Positions 29,212 to 41,123 are shown, counted from the stretch's first letter. The stretch is DNA of 64,000 bases from Brevundimonas diminuta (GCF_022654015.1 NZ_CP073063.1:3121501-3185500); one strand, 5' to 3'. Notes: generated from the letters alone by a model not told the origin. Numbers and translations are program-made.

Positions 29212-29744
29212 TCGTGGCAGACCCGGCGCCGCTCATCATCACCGCAGCCCTGGACGACGGCGCCTTCGACTGGTTCGACGCCTTGCGCCAGGCGCACTTT
29301 CCCCGCCACCGCAACGTCGTCCCGGCCCATCTGACCCTGTTCCACGCCCTCCCCGGCGCGCAGGAAAACTTCGTGTTGGAGATGCTGAAGTCGGCGTGCC
29401 GACGCCAGGCGCCGATCCGCCTCGATGTGCGCGTCCCGTGGTCCCTTGGGCGTGGCGTGGCCTACCGCCTGGCGTCCGCCGATCTGGATCGACTGCGTAG
29501 ACAACTCGCGGAAGCCTTTTCGCCCTGGCTGACTCGCCAGGATCAGGCCCCGTTCCGACCTCACATCACGGTCCAGAACAAGGTCGAGCCCGCAGACGCC
29601 AAACACCTGCTTGAGCAGCTTCAGCTGGAGTTCGAGCCGTTCGACATTCTCGCTGACGGCCTGCTCGTCTGGCGCTATCTAGGCGGCCCGTGGGAGCCGA
29701 TTGATCGGATTCCTTTCGAGGGCAAGCTGACCCTCGACGATTAG
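29208..29744 (+). CDS. 2'-5' RNA ligase-like 2H phosphoesterase
   Basis: A 178-residue protein of the 2H superfamily. Both H-x-T motifs are in place: His41 in AHLTLF and His119 in RPHITVQ. These enzymes act on 2',3'-cyclic phosphates or 2'-5' RNA bonds. Start TTG 29208 overlaps the deacetylase stop; GTG 29214 is an alternative. Operon linkage with a deacetylase is unusual and offers no clear pathway. No signal peptide. Confidence 0.85.
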   Translation: MIVADPAPLIITAALDDGAFDWFDALRQAHFPRHRNVVPAHLTLFHALPGAQENFVLEMLKSACRRQAPIRLDVRVPWSLGRGVAYRLASADLDRLRRQLAEAFSPWLTRQDQAPFRPHITVQNKVEPADAKHLLEQLQLEFEPFDILADGLLVWRYLGGPWEPIDRIPFEGKLTLDD

Positions 29745-30104
29745 AATGCACCCTGTCGGGACCACTTAACACCTGCTCACTCCAAGCCCGCAATTGTTGG
29801 GTCCTAGGAATTCGACCATTTAAGCCGACCACTTAAGAGCTGCTCAAATTGGGCCGAAACCACTTAAGACCTGCTCAAATTTGGAATGGCATCTGATTTT
29901 TTGGTGAAAATTGGTACCCGGACCAGAATCGATCAGTTGCAAAAGCCCGCCGGGCCACAACACACACGCTTCCAGACCTAAGCCAGACGCATCAGATCTC
30001 TGAGGAAGTCTTCCAGTCAGACCGGCTAAGCGCCGCAGCAGGCATTCGCGAGCGCACCGTGCTGATTTCCGCACTATCAAGATCCGTCGTCGCCTAGACG
30101 CCCA
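29745..30104. other. AT-richer spacer with direct repeats, left edge of the metal island
   Basis: About 360 bases with no gene I can support. The first half holds three direct repeats (see separate entry). The second half has several short open frames on both strands, none with recognisable similarity. Composition is AT-richer than the flanking core genes. It looks like a junction left by insertion or decay of a mobile segment. Confidence 0.5.
29761..29884. repeat. Three imperfect direct repeats (ACCACTTAAGACCTGCTCA type)
   Basis: Copies start at 29761, 29828 and 29859. The shared core is ACCACTTAA-(C/G)-A-(C/G)-CTGCTCA. Copies 2 and 3 continue with AATT. A partial copy (ACCATTTAAG) begins near 29815. 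Spacings are 67 and 31 bp, so this is not a regular array. Origin unknown; possibly regulator sites or an element end. Confidence 0.6.
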
Positions 30105-30380
30105 TCAGAGATATTTTGTGATTTCCCGGAACTCGCCCATGGCCTGACGCGCCTCGGCGGGATCGCCCTCGGCCGCGTGGGCGAGGCAGTGGTCGATGTG
30201 GTCGTGGATGAGTGTCTTCTTGGCTGCTGCGACGGCCTTCTCAATCGCGTGCAGTTGCTGCGCTAGGTCCAGGCACGACCGCTCCGCTTCGATCATTCCG
30301 ATCACAGTCCGCAAATGACCTTCGGCGCGTTTGAGCCGCTTGATGACGTCAGGGTGGGATGCGTGAGAAACATGAGCCAT
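30105..30380 (-). CDS. Metal-sensing repressor, CsoR/RcnR family (DmeR/NreA-like)
   Basis: A 91-residue all-helical repressor from ATG 30380. The N-terminal His residues (MAHVSHASHPDVIKRLKRAE) and the set Cys36, His61, His64 and Cys65 (IHDHIDHC) match the nickel/cobalt-sensing DmeR/NreA branch rather than copper CsoR. GEFREITKYL is the typical C-terminus. A G-tract palindrome 12 bp upstream is its likely operator. In the family, metal binding releases DNA and derepresses efflux genes. The adjacent MFS exporter and Czc-type operon fit this role. Confidence 0.88.
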   Translation of the reverse strand: MAHVSHASHPDVIKRLKRAEGHLRTVIGMIEAERSCLDLAQQLHAIEKAVAAAKKTLIHDHIDHCLAHAAEGDPAEARQAMGEFREITKYL

Positions 30381-30391
30381 GGAATTTGACC

Positions 30392-30410
30392 TATCCCCCT
30401 GGAGGGGATA
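30392..30410. promoter_or_regulatory. Probable CsoR/RcnR-type operator
   Basis: The inverted repeat TATCCCC-CTGGA-GGGGATA lies 12 bp upstream of the metal-sensing repressor start. A/T-flanked G/C tracts are the hallmark of operators in this family, so autoregulation is likely. Confidence 0.65.
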
Positions 30411-30449
30411 CGGCAAGGTGAAATCACGCCGACCGACCGGCGATCAGCT

Positions 30450-30809
30450 TCACATGCGGCGCATCGAAACGATGTGGGCGGAGATCAGGAGGATAGAGCC
30501 GAACACAGTGTTCCAGACGGTCCAGCCATGGCCCGCGAGTTCCGTCGCACCGAACACGAGCGCCCCCACCCCCAGTACCGCGACGGCTTTGACAGCGATC
30601 CCAACGCTTGGGCGACGCAGGATCGACAGATAGGCGAACGTGGCCGCCACCAGGGCGAAAAGCGCGTGCAGCCATTCCGTCGTGGCTAGGCCCACCAGCG
30701 GAAGAACACTCGCCAGCACCGGCGCCGTCAAACAGTGGAGCAGGCATACCACGGACAAGCCGGCACCCAGGACGTCTCCAGCACGGCGAGGCGTGAGGGC
30801 TTCCGACAA
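30450..30809 (-). CDS. MerC domain-containing membrane protein
   Basis: A 119-residue inner-membrane protein with four hydrophobic helices. The MerC signature CLLHC (Cys22-Cys26) lies in the first helix (VVCLLHCLTAPVLASVLPL). MerC proteins carry Hg2+ and perhaps other thiophilic metals inward. No other mer gene is present, so mercury is not assured. The gene runs toward the metal repressor (69-nt gap) and diverges from the MFS gene; a 19-bp palindrome of Zur-box form lies 11 bp upstream of its start. Confidence 0.82.
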   Translation of the reverse strand: MSEALTPRRAGDVLGAGLSVVCLLHCLTAPVLASVLPLVGLATTEWLHALFALVAATFAYLSILRRPSVGIAVKAVAVLGVGALVFGATELAGHGWTVWNTVFGSILLISAHIVSMRRM

Positions 30810-30820
30810 CGATATTCTCC

Positions 30821-30839
30821 AATGTTACGTCGTAACATT
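30821..30839. promoter_or_regulatory. Zur-like palindrome between merC-like and MFS genes
   Basis: A perfect 19-bp inverted repeat, AATGTTA-CGTCG-TAACATT. Half-site and 5-bp spacing match the bacterial Zur box (AATGTTA-N5-TAACATT). It sits in the 56-bp interval between two divergent starts, so a zinc-dependent repressor could control both. No zur gene is in the window. Confidence 0.6.
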
Positions 30840-30865
30840 TACTCCTGTCAGTCAGGCATTGAAAG

Positions 30866-32191
30866 ATGTTCTCTCCGCTTCGAAACGCCGCATATAGGCA
30901 TCTCTTCATCGCTCAGGTCGCCGCCCTGCTGGGAACGGGCATGGCGACCGTGGCCCTGGGACTGTTGGCGCACGACCTCGCGGGCGCGAACGCGGGCGAG
31001 ATCCTCGGCGCCGCCCTGGCCATCAAGATGATCGCCTATATCGGCGTCGCCCCGTTCGCGAGCGCCCTTGCGGCGCGCTTGCCGCGCAAGACTCTGCTGG
31101 TCTGTCTGGATATCGTTCGCGCCGCCGTGGCGGTCGCCCTGCCCTTCGTCGGACAGGCCTGGCAGGTCTACGCCCTGATGACCGTGCTTTACGTCGCCTC
31201 AGCCGCCTTCACACCAGCGTTCCAGGCCATGATCCCCGACCTTCTCTCGGATGAGGCGGAATATACAAAGGCCCTGTCGCTCTCCCGCCTCGCCGCCGAT
31301 CTGGAGAGCGTGGCGAGCCCTGTGGTCGCCGCATTGCTGCTGGCCGTCATCAGCTACAACAACCTCTTCGTCGGGACGGCGATCGGCTTCGTGCTTTCGG
31401 CGGGCTTCGTGGTGACGGCGCTTCTGCCACGCCCGTCATCGTCTCAGCCCCTGCCGTTCCTCAAGCGACTGACCGGCGGCGTGCGGCTGTTCGCCTTCAC
31501 GCCGCGACTGCGCGGCCTGCTGGCGGTGAGTCTGGCCACGGCGGCGGGCGGGGCCATGGTCTTCGTTAACACCGTGGTCATCGTGCAGTCCGTGTTCGAA
31601 CTTACGCAACAGGCGACGGCATGGGCGCTCGCGGCGTTTGGGATCGGGTCCATGACGGCGGCCGTTGTCCTTCCGCGCATCCTGAATCGACTGAAGGACC
31701 GCACCGCCATGCTGATGGGGGCCGGGATCATGACTTGCGTTCTGCTGGCCGGCGCTCTGATCGCCCGGACCTATCCGATCCTGATCGGGCTGTGGATCGT
31801 GATGGGCTTCGGTTATTCACTCACCATCACGCCCGCCGGTCGCGCGCTTCGTCGGTCGTCGAGCGCAGGCGACAGACCCGCGCTGTTCGCCGCGCAGTTC
31901 GCCTTGTCGCACGCCTGCTGGCTGATCGCCTATCCGGTGGCGGGCCTTGTCTCGGCCGAAGCGAATCCGACGGCAGCCTTCCTCGTCCTCTCGGCCTTGT
32001 GCGCCGCCGGTCTCGTGCTGGGCCTCCTTGTCTGGCCGACGCATGACCCGCTCAATGTGGTGCACAGCCACGACGGCCTGATGGCGGACGATCCTCACCT
32101 TGCCGAGGGTGTAAGGCTCAAGGACGGCGGCGTCGTCCACGCCCATCCGGTCGTCATCGACGACCAGCATCGGCGTTGGCCGAAATCATGA
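30866..32191 (+). CDS. MFS transporter, NreB-like metal exporter
   Basis: A 441-residue major facilitator with 12 predicted helices. The loop 2-3 region reads SALAARLPRKTLLV, a variant of the MFS GXXXDRXGRR motif. The cytoplasmic C-terminus is rich in His (VVHSHDG, DDPHLAEG, VVHAHPVVIDDQHRRW), as in NreB-type nickel exporters. With the DmeR/NreA-like sensor next door, nickel or cobalt export is the best inference. The Zur-like palindrome in its promoter argues for a zinc link too. It converges on the anchor protein gene across a strong hairpin. Confidence 0.8.
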   Translation: MFSPLRNAAYRHLFIAQVAALLGTGMATVALGLLAHDLAGANAGEILGAALAIKMIAYIGVAPFASALAARLPRKTLLVCLDIVRAAVAVALPFVGQAWQVYALMTVLYVASAAFTPAFQAMIPDLLSDEAEYTKALSLSRLAADLESVASPVVAALLLAVISYNNLFVGTAIGFVLSAGFVVTALLPRPSSSQPLPFLKRLTGGVRLFAFTPRLRGLLAVSLATAAGGAMVFVNTVVIVQSVFELTQQATAWALAAFGIGSMTAAVVLPRILNRLKDRTAMLMGAGIMTCVLLAGALIARTYPILIGLWIVMGFGYSLTITPAGRALRRSSSAGDRPALFAAQFALSHACWLIAYPVAGLVSAEANPTAAFLVLSALCAAGLVLGLLVWPTHDPLNVVHSHDGLMADDPHLAEGVRLKDGGVVHAHPVVIDDQHRRWPKS

Positions 32192-32195
32192 GGCG

Positions 32196-32229
32196 CTGGT
32201 GGAGCGCAAGCAGGACAACGCTCCACCAG
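32196..32229. terminator. Intergenic hairpin between convergent genes
   Basis: A perfect 11-bp stem CTGGTGGAGCG/CGCTCCACCAG with a 12-nt loop, starting 5 nt after the MFS stop and 42 nt from the convergent anchor protein gene. No U-tract follows on either strand, so it may work as a transcript end or stability element rather than a classic terminator. Confidence 0.5.
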
Positions 32230-32271
32230 AACCCGTGACGGACCGTCGATCGGCACGTCACACAAGCCAGG

Positions 32272-32943
32272 TCACACGACCCGCTTGATCTCCGAATAGG
32301 CGCCCTGCGTCTGCAGGGTGATGGTCACAGGCGCGCCGGTGCGGTTACGCCAGAACCAGCCATGACTGCCGGTAAAGGCGGCGGTCAGTTCGCCGGACTG
32401 CTGTTGCGCCGAGCCCTTGCCGTAGGCGTGGTAGGCCAGGCCCGGACGGTCGGCGTGGGTGTCGAAGTTGATCTTGCCGCCGCTGCTGATCCAGGTGAAG
32501 CGCGCCTTGGCGCCCTCCGCCATCACCAACTTGATCTCGGCGCCTTGGTCCGGGGCCAGCGTGATGACGGTTTCATCGGTTCGCACCTCGGCGGTCGGCG
32601 CTGGTTGGGCGGCCGGCGCAGTCGGCGAAGGGCTCGCTGCGGGAGCGGTTCCGTCGGCGACAGGCGTCGCCACATCGAGCGGCGGCGCGGCGGACAGCCC
32701 CGATCCAGCGGCGGCGTCGGCGGCTGCGTCCGCTTCGGCCTCGGCCGCCAGCTGGACCTTGATACGACCCATCTCGGTCAGGCCGAAAATGGAGCCGACG
32801 CGGGTCGGATCGACCCCGTATTCGGACGGCATGACGATGGTGACCAGAAGCACGGAGGCGACGGCGGCGGCGATGCCGGTCGACTTGAGCAACTGCCCGG
32901 TGGAGGGCAGGTCGGAACGGGCGGGACGGTTTGCGTTGTACAT
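32272..32943 (-). CDS. Transmembrane anchor protein of the metal efflux operon
   Basis: A 223-residue protein with a short N-terminal tail (MYNANRPARSDLPSTGQLLK), one membrane helix (about 22-41), an Ala/Pro/Thr-rich linker (about 70-115) and a periplasmic beta-sandwich-like domain (ITLAPDQGAEIKLVMAEGAK, GSHGWFWRNRTGAPVTITLQ). Proteins of this build follow CzcA and HupE-like genes in other alphaproteobacterial metal islands. Biochemical role is unknown. It is last in the operon, 13 nt after the HupE/UreJ-like gene. Confidence 0.7.
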   Translation of the reverse strand: MYNANRPARSDLPSTGQLLKSTGIAAAVASVLLVTIVMPSEYGVDPTRVGSIFGLTEMGRIKVQLAAEAEADAAADAAAGSGLSAAPPLDVATPVADGTAPAASPSPTAPAAQPAPTAEVRTDETVITLAPDQGAEIKLVMAEGAKARFTWISSGGKINFDTHADRPGLAYHAYGKGSAQQQSGELTAAFTGSHGWFWRNRTGAPVTITLQTQGAYSEIKRVV

Positions 32944-32956
32944 GGAAGGTCTCCGA

Positions 32957-33688
32957 TCACATGACGAAGAAGCCGACGAGCTGATAGCCCGTCAGGAGGA
33001 AGCCGAGGGTCATCAGCACGACGTTGGTCAGATAGGCGTGTTCCCAGAAGCTGTTCGAACGTCGCCAGAAGCCCATCAGGATGAGGATGCCGCCCAGGGC
33101 GAGCAGTTGCCCGATCTCGACGCCGATATTGAAGGCGACCAGATTGAGAAACAGGCCGTCAGGCGAGAGCTGGAAGTCCTGAAGCTTGGTCGCCAGGCCG
33201 AAGCCGTGGAACAAACCGAAGATCAGGGTCGCTCCCTTGGTCGAGGGCTGGAAGCCGAACCATCTCTGGAAGGCGCCCATGTTGTCGAGCGCCTTGTAGA
33301 CGACCGACAGGCCGATGATGGCGTCCACCACATAGCTGGAGACGCTGATATTGGTCAGAACGCCGAGCAGCAGGGTGGATGAGTGACCGATGGCGAATAG
33401 GGTCACATAGATGCTGATGTCCTTCATCCGGTAGAGGAAGAAGATCACCCCGAACAGGAACAGCAGGTGGTCGTAGCCGGTGACCATATGTTTGGCGCCG
33501 AGATAGACGAACGGCCAGAACAGGAAGCCCGAGGTCTCCTGGATATAGCCCTTGTCGCCTTCGGCGACGCCGTGAGCGAGGACCTGGCTGAGCAGGCCCT
33601 CCATGAAGAGGAATCCGATCACGAGGAGCGCGAGGGTCCAGGGCGATCGGAGCCACGACCGGGGGTCGTGACGCGCGATTGACGTCAT
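32957..33688 (-). CDS. HupE/UreJ family membrane protein
   Basis: A 243-residue protein with about seven helices from ATG 33688. The family signature GAKHMVTGYDHLLFLFGVIFF is present, with FGLFHGFGLATKLQ further on. HupE/UreJ relatives move nickel or cobalt; this larger version is common in metal efflux operons. Start overlaps the acyltransferase stop (ATGA). Direction of transport is unknown; in an efflux operon it may serve metal balance in the periplasm. Confidence 0.85.
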   Translation of the reverse strand: MTSIARHDPRSWLRSPWTLALLVIGFLFMEGLLSQVLAHGVAEGDKGYIQETSGFLFWPFVYLGAKHMVTGYDHLLFLFGVIFFLYRMKDISIYVTLFAIGHSSTLLLGVLTNISVSSYVVDAIIGLSVVYKALDNMGAFQRWFGFQPSTKGATLIFGLFHGFGLATKLQDFQLSPDGLFLNLVAFNIGVEIGQLLALGGILILMGFWRRSNSFWEHAYLTNVVLMTLGFLLTGYQLVGFFVM

Positions 33689-34868
33689 GATTTCTCTTTC
33701 GATGTGGGAGGGATTGTGCCGCGAGCGGCGCCCTTTCGGATCGACCATCTCAGCCAAAGCCGAGCGGGCCGTTCCCAGAAAGCGTGAAGCGCGAAGGCCG
33801 CGCCGATCGTCAGCGCCAGCAACACCGCCGCTTCCCACAAGGGGAGACGATAGGTGCTGTCGACGCCGTGCAGCAGAGCCATGCCGTTCTTCCAGATGAT
33901 CAGAAGCGGCAGGTGGACGAGATAGAGAGCGTAGGAGGCTTCGCCCGCCTCCACCGCCCAGGGGTGTGCGGCGAACGCCGCGTCCGTGCGCGTCAGCAGG
34001 GCCAGGGTCAGGATGACCAGACCCGCCACCGCGACGGTCAGCCGCTCGTCGGCGGCGAAGTGCATCATGGCCAACAGGGTCGCCACGCTGAGCCCCGTCG
34101 CCAGTCGAGTGACTGTCTTCGAGAGCTTCAGCCGGGCGCCGAGCTGATACAGGGCCACGCCGTAAAGGAACTCCGGTGCGATCCTGAGCACGCCGAGAAC
34201 AAGCTCGGCGTGGGTCAGGATTTCGCCGAAACGCCAGCGATAGAAGGCGTCCAATGCGACGAAGCCTACGATCGCAAGTCCCAGGGTGAGCCAGGGATTG
34301 CGGCCGGAACGAAGACCGATCCAGGCGAACACCGGAAAGGCCAGATAGGCGGCCCATTCGGCGGACAGGGACCAGGACGGCCCGTTCCATTCGTTCGGGA
34401 CAGACGCGGGAAACCAGGCGTGGATCATGCCTGCCGCCGCGACGAGCCCAGTGAACGAATAGCTCTGACTGTCGAACGGCTGACCCAAGGCCACGGCGAC
34501 GCTGACGATCACGACCATCAGCACCAGCATCAGGCCATGCGCCGGATAGATCCGAGCCATGCGCGCGCTCAGGAAGCGTCCATAGTGGAACGTCCCGTCG
34601 CGCACCTGACGGCCATAGACGTGCGACAGCACGAAGCCCGACAGGATGAAGAAGAAATCGACCGCGAGGCGAGCACGCTCGATCAGGCTGACGCCCATCC
34701 CGCCCTCGGCGACGATGTTGAGCTGATAATGGAACAGCACCACGCCGAGGGCGAGCCAGAAGCGGATGCTGGTCAGGACCGGCATCCGTTCGGGAAAGGC
34801 ATGGGTCGACGCGACTGGGGGAATCCCGCCGACCCCGCCGCCGCGCTTTTCAGGAAGCGCGGCGGTCA

Positions 34869-34869
<1 letters not shown>
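33685..34869 (-). CDS. Acyltransferase 3 family membrane protein (OafA-like)
   Basis: A 394-residue membrane acyltransferase with ten or so helices. Motifs: LTSIRFWLALGVVLFHY with the catalytic-type His, AVDFFFILSGFVLSHVYG, and GPSWSLSAEWAAYLAFPVF. Such enzymes O-acetylate or succinylate envelope glycans and lipids. It overlaps czcA at its start and the HupE-like gene at its stop, so it is an integral part of the metal efflux operon, which is odd. A change of surface charge against metal entry is a possible reason, but only inferred. Confidence 0.88.
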
Positions 34870-38069
<3,200 letters not shown>

Positions 38070-39335
38070 CTAGTGATCGTGGCTCGCGCCGGACTTGTCG
38101 ATGTCCGCGCGAATGAGGAAGGCGCCGTCGACGACATAGGTCGTGCCGGGCTCGATGCCGCCGAGAACCTCGGTCCACTCATCGGTGCGACGCCCCAATT
38201 CGAGCATCCGCACCTCGTAGGTGTCGCCGACCTTGGCGTAGACCACGGTGAAGTCGCGGAAGGGCTGGAGCCCCTTGGTCTTGACCGCCAGCGGCACTTC
38301 GCCGGCCCCGACCTGGACCACGCCCTCGACGCCGAGCCCCGGCCGCCAGACGCCGCCCTGGTAGGGCAACTCCACATGGGCGACGAGCGTCTGGCTGAGC
38401 ACGTCGTCCGAGGGCAGGATCGCTTCGATCACGCCCGTCGCCGTGTGTTCGCCGGCCAGGCTCTTCAGTTCCACCCGTTGCCCGACGCGCACGCGCTCAG
38501 CGTCACGTGGATAGAGGAAGAACTCCGCATGGAGGCGTGTCGGATCGCCGATCGTCAGCATGGGCGGACCGTTGCCGGTGATCTGACCGGGGTTGGCGTT
38601 CTTGGTCGTGATCACGCCCGAGATCGGCGCGGTCACCGAATAGGTCTGCAGGCTCTCGCTGGATTCGACCCGCGCCAGAACCTGTCCGCGCGACACCCGC
38701 TGGCCGAGCTGAACGTTCAGCGAAACGATGCGGCCTGGATAGCGCGCAAACACCTCCGCCTGACCTTCAGGCGTGATCTCCACCCGACCCGACAGGGGCA
38801 AGGTCTCGCCCAGCACGGCGGGGCCGGCCCGTTCCGTCGTCACCCCCCCCGCCTGCGCGGCCTGGGACGAGATGATCGTGCGGCCCTCGTAGGACTGGTA
38901 GGTCCAGTTCGACCGCTTCCCGGCGCGCACGGCGTTGACCGCCACGTCGAAGGAGTGCGGTTCGAACACCACGCCGGGGCTGGCGAGGTAGTCGTTCTCC
39001 GGTGCGAAGATGAAGCGATCGACTTTCGGACCCAGGCGCGTGAGGGCCATGGTGACCTGGACCTGGCGCGGATCGACCGGCTTGTCGTTCACATAGGGAT
39101 AGAGGCGGAACAGCGGCTCCGGCCCTTCCTCGTAGATGGTCACCTCGAGAGCAAAATCGCCGTCACGGAGCAGACGGCCGTTATGAGGGCCGCGCTCATA
39201 GTCGGCCGCCGCAGCGGCTTCCGCCTCGCCTTCGGGCGCCGCCTTTTCGGCGCCACCGCCACATGAGGCCAAGGCCAGGGCGAAGGCTGATACCGCCGCG
39301 CCATAGGCGATGAGCGGAGTTCTGATCTGTCTCAT
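38070..39335 (-). CDS. czcB: RND efflux periplasmic adaptor, CzcB type
   Basis: Membrane fusion protein of 421 residues with a lipoprotein signal (ALASC, lipid Cys25). An extra N-terminal domain (about 45-150) precedes the barrel-sandwich halves (GRIVSLNVQLGQRVSRGQVL, TYSVTAPISGVITTKNANPG). The C-terminus ends in a metal-ligand-like SHDH. It links CzcA to the outer-membrane channel. The start overlaps the czcC stop and it ends 12 nt before czcA. Confidence 0.93.
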   Translation of the reverse strand: MRQIRTPLIAYGAAVSAFALALASCGGGAEKAAPEGEAEAAAAADYERGPHNGRLLRDGDFALEVTIYEEGPEPLFRLYPYVNDKPVDPRQVQVTMALTRLGPKVDRFIFAPENDYLASPGVVFEPHSFDVAVNAVRAGKRSNWTYQSYEGRTIISSQAAQAGGVTTERAGPAVLGETLPLSGRVEITPEGQAEVFARYPGRIVSLNVQLGQRVSRGQVLARVESSESLQTYSVTAPISGVITTKNANPGQITGNGPPMLTIGDPTRLHAEFFLYPRDAERVRVGQRVELKSLAGEHTATGVIEAILPSDDVLSQTLVAHVELPYQGGVWRPGLGVEGVVQVGAGEVPLAVKTKGLQPFRDFTVVYAKVGDTYEVRMLELGRRTDEWTEVLGGIEPGTTYVVDGAFLIRADIDKSGASHDH

Positions 39336-40642
39336 TGTGGGGTCTCCATGCCGAGCAGGTCGGCGTGCGCGCCGGTCAGGCGATCAAGGCGGGCGCGGTC
39401 GTTGTGGAAGGCCTGAAGCACCGTCACGCGACGGGCTCGGCTCTGTAGAAGGGCCGTCTGGGCGGCCATGACGTCGTTGTAGGTGAAGCCGCCGCGCGCG
39501 AACCCGTCACGGACCAGGATTACGGCCCGCTCCGCCTGCGGCAGGGTCTCTTCGCTGATGCGCCGGACCTCATTGGCCTGGGACAACAACAGGACCTGGA
39601 GGCGAGCGATTTCGCGATCCAGTTCGATCCGTCTCGCGCCGAGATCCGCCTGCGCCGCTATGCCCTCGGCCCTGGCGCGGTCGATGGCGCCCTGGTTCCG
39701 GTCGTAGCGTTGCAGGGGGATGGATCCGCCGAACACGAGAGATAGTTCGTTGTCCCAAATATGCCGCACGCCGACGCTGACGGTGGGGTCGGCGACGGCG
39801 CGCGCCTCCTCCACCCGCACCTGGGCGGCCGCTGCGGCCTGGCGAGCACGGAACACGTCGAGATCCGCTTCCGCGACTTCGCCGGCGACCGAGCGCGATG
39901 CGCTGGTGTCTTCGAAGGCGTTCGGATCCAGACGGAAGTTGACCGTCCCGTCCCAGTATTTGCCGATCATGATCGCCGCCATGCGCGCGACGACCTCGGC
40001 CTGATCGAACTCGATCTGGGCTTGGGCCAGTTCAGCCTCGGCGCGTGCTCCGGCGAACAGAGGATCGCGCGCGGCGTTGACCCGCCGTTGCACCTCGTTC
40101 TGGAAGCGCTCCGCCATGGTGAGCCGTTCTCTGGCGATCTCGACCTGGGCCTGAGCCGCCATGGCGTCGGACCAGGCACGCTGCACCTGTTCCAGACGAT
40201 CCAACTGGGCGACCCGCGCCTGTGCGGCGACCAGCAGGCCTTCGCTACGCGCCAGGCTGGAACGGGCAGGACGGTCCCCGCCACGCTCGATCCTCTGCTC
40301 ATAGGTCAGGGTGGTCTCGGTGCGATCAAGGATGTCGCCCCCGCCCAGTGTCGGCAGGTTCTCGACCATCAGTCCGAGGGTCGGATTGGGGCGCACCCCG
40401 GCCTGGCGCACACCGGCTTCGACAGCGCGCAGTCGCGCTTCGTAACCCGCACGCGCCGGGTCGGCGACGATCGAACGCCGCAGCGCCTCTTCGAGCGACA
40501 GGACAGGCGAGGCCTGGACGGCCTCAGCGGCTGGCGTCGCCTGGGCGAGCGCCGATGAAGGCAGCGACACGGTCGCCGCCAGGACGAGAGCAAGGGCAGA
40601 CATGGCCGCGCCTCGCCCCCGCCATCCGGCAGGGCCGGACAT
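39332..40642 (-). CDS. czcC: TolC-family outer-membrane channel, CzcC type
   Basis: Outer-membrane factor of the metal pump, about 436 residues from ATG 40642 (ATG 40603 is a second choice). The signal peptide (MSALALVLAATVSLPSSALA) is followed by LSLEEALRRSIVADP and two long coiled-coil repeats (about 70-230 and 280-430) typical of TolC-like proteins. It is coupled to czcB by an ATGA overlap. Confidence 0.92.
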   Translation of the reverse strand: MSGPAGWRGRGAAMSALALVLAATVSLPSSALAQATPAAEAVQASPVLSLEEALRRSIVADPARAGYEARLRAVEAGVRQAGVRPNPTLGLMVENLPTLGGGDILDRTETTLTYEQRIERGGDRPARSSLARSEGLLVAAQARVAQLDRLEQVQRAWSDAMAAQAQVEIARERLTMAERFQNEVQRRVNAARDPLFAGARAEAELAQAQIEFDQAEVVARMAAIMIGKYWDGTVNFRLDPNAFEDTSASRSVAGEVAEADLDVFRARQAAAAAQVRVEEARAVADPTVSVGVRHIWDNELSLVFGGSIPLQRYDRNQGAIDRARAEGIAAQADLGARRIELDREIARLQVLLLSQANEVRRISEETLPQAERAVILVRDGFARGGFTYNDVMAAQTALLQSRARRVTVLQAFHNDRARLDRLTGAHADLLGMETPQ

Positions 40643-40715
40643 GGAAGGTATCAAGGAATTTCTCCAACAGGACGCGCGCGGCCGCACGGCCGCGCAGGAT
40701 CAGCTTTTCAGGCGA

Positions 40716-41123
40716 TCAGGCGTTCTGTTTTGGAGGCTGGTGCGGGGCGTCGATCAACGCGCCCGGCGGGACGGATTCCGGGGTCGGACCCAGGCGCACG
40801 ACATATGCGATGGAGGCGTCGATCGGCGGCAGTTCGTCGCCGATGACCAGGTGCTGGTCGGCGCCGCCATGGTGGTGGTGCGATTTGATCGGCTGCCCGT
40901 CGAAGTCGCGGTCATTCGCGTCGATAAGCGTATCGCCGGGGCTGGCGTCGACGGTTTGATGATCGTGATCGTGATCATCGGCCGCGATTTCCACATAGGC
41001 GACGCCGGGGAATTGAACCGCGTGCTCGATCTTATGCTCGGCGCTGATCGCGCCAAAGGCTTGCAACGCGACCATAAGGGTCACGGCAACTCCGACGCAA
41101 AACTGGCGAGCAAGGTGAGACAA
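40716..41123 (-). CDS. His-rich periplasmic protein heading the efflux operon (CzcI-like)
   Basis: A 135-residue protein with a signal peptide (about residues 1-28) and metal-ligand clusters: ADDHDHDHQ and KSHHHHGGADQH. Position ahead of czcCBA and His content resemble CzcI-type or other periplasmic metal buffers and regulators, though I see no direct family match. It is 73 nt upstream of czcC. A metal-binding role is strongly suggested by composition; regulation is inference. Confidence 0.7.
   Translation of the reverse strand: MSHLARQFCVGVAVTLMVALQAFGAISAEHKIEHAVQFPGVAYVEIAADDHDHDHQTVDASPGDTLIDANDRDFDGQPIKSHHHHGGADQHLVIGDELPPIDASIAYVVRLGPTPESVPPGALIDAPHQPPKQNA

Noticed and set aside
29745..29765. 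Copy of the tRNA-Arg 3' end as a left attachment site
   Set aside because: CCTGTCGGGACC only loosely resembles the tRNA end CCTGCCGGGGTCGCCA; too many differences to call.
29761..29884. CRISPR array
   Set aside because: Only three imperfect copies, spacings of 67 and 31 bp, and no cas genes in the window.
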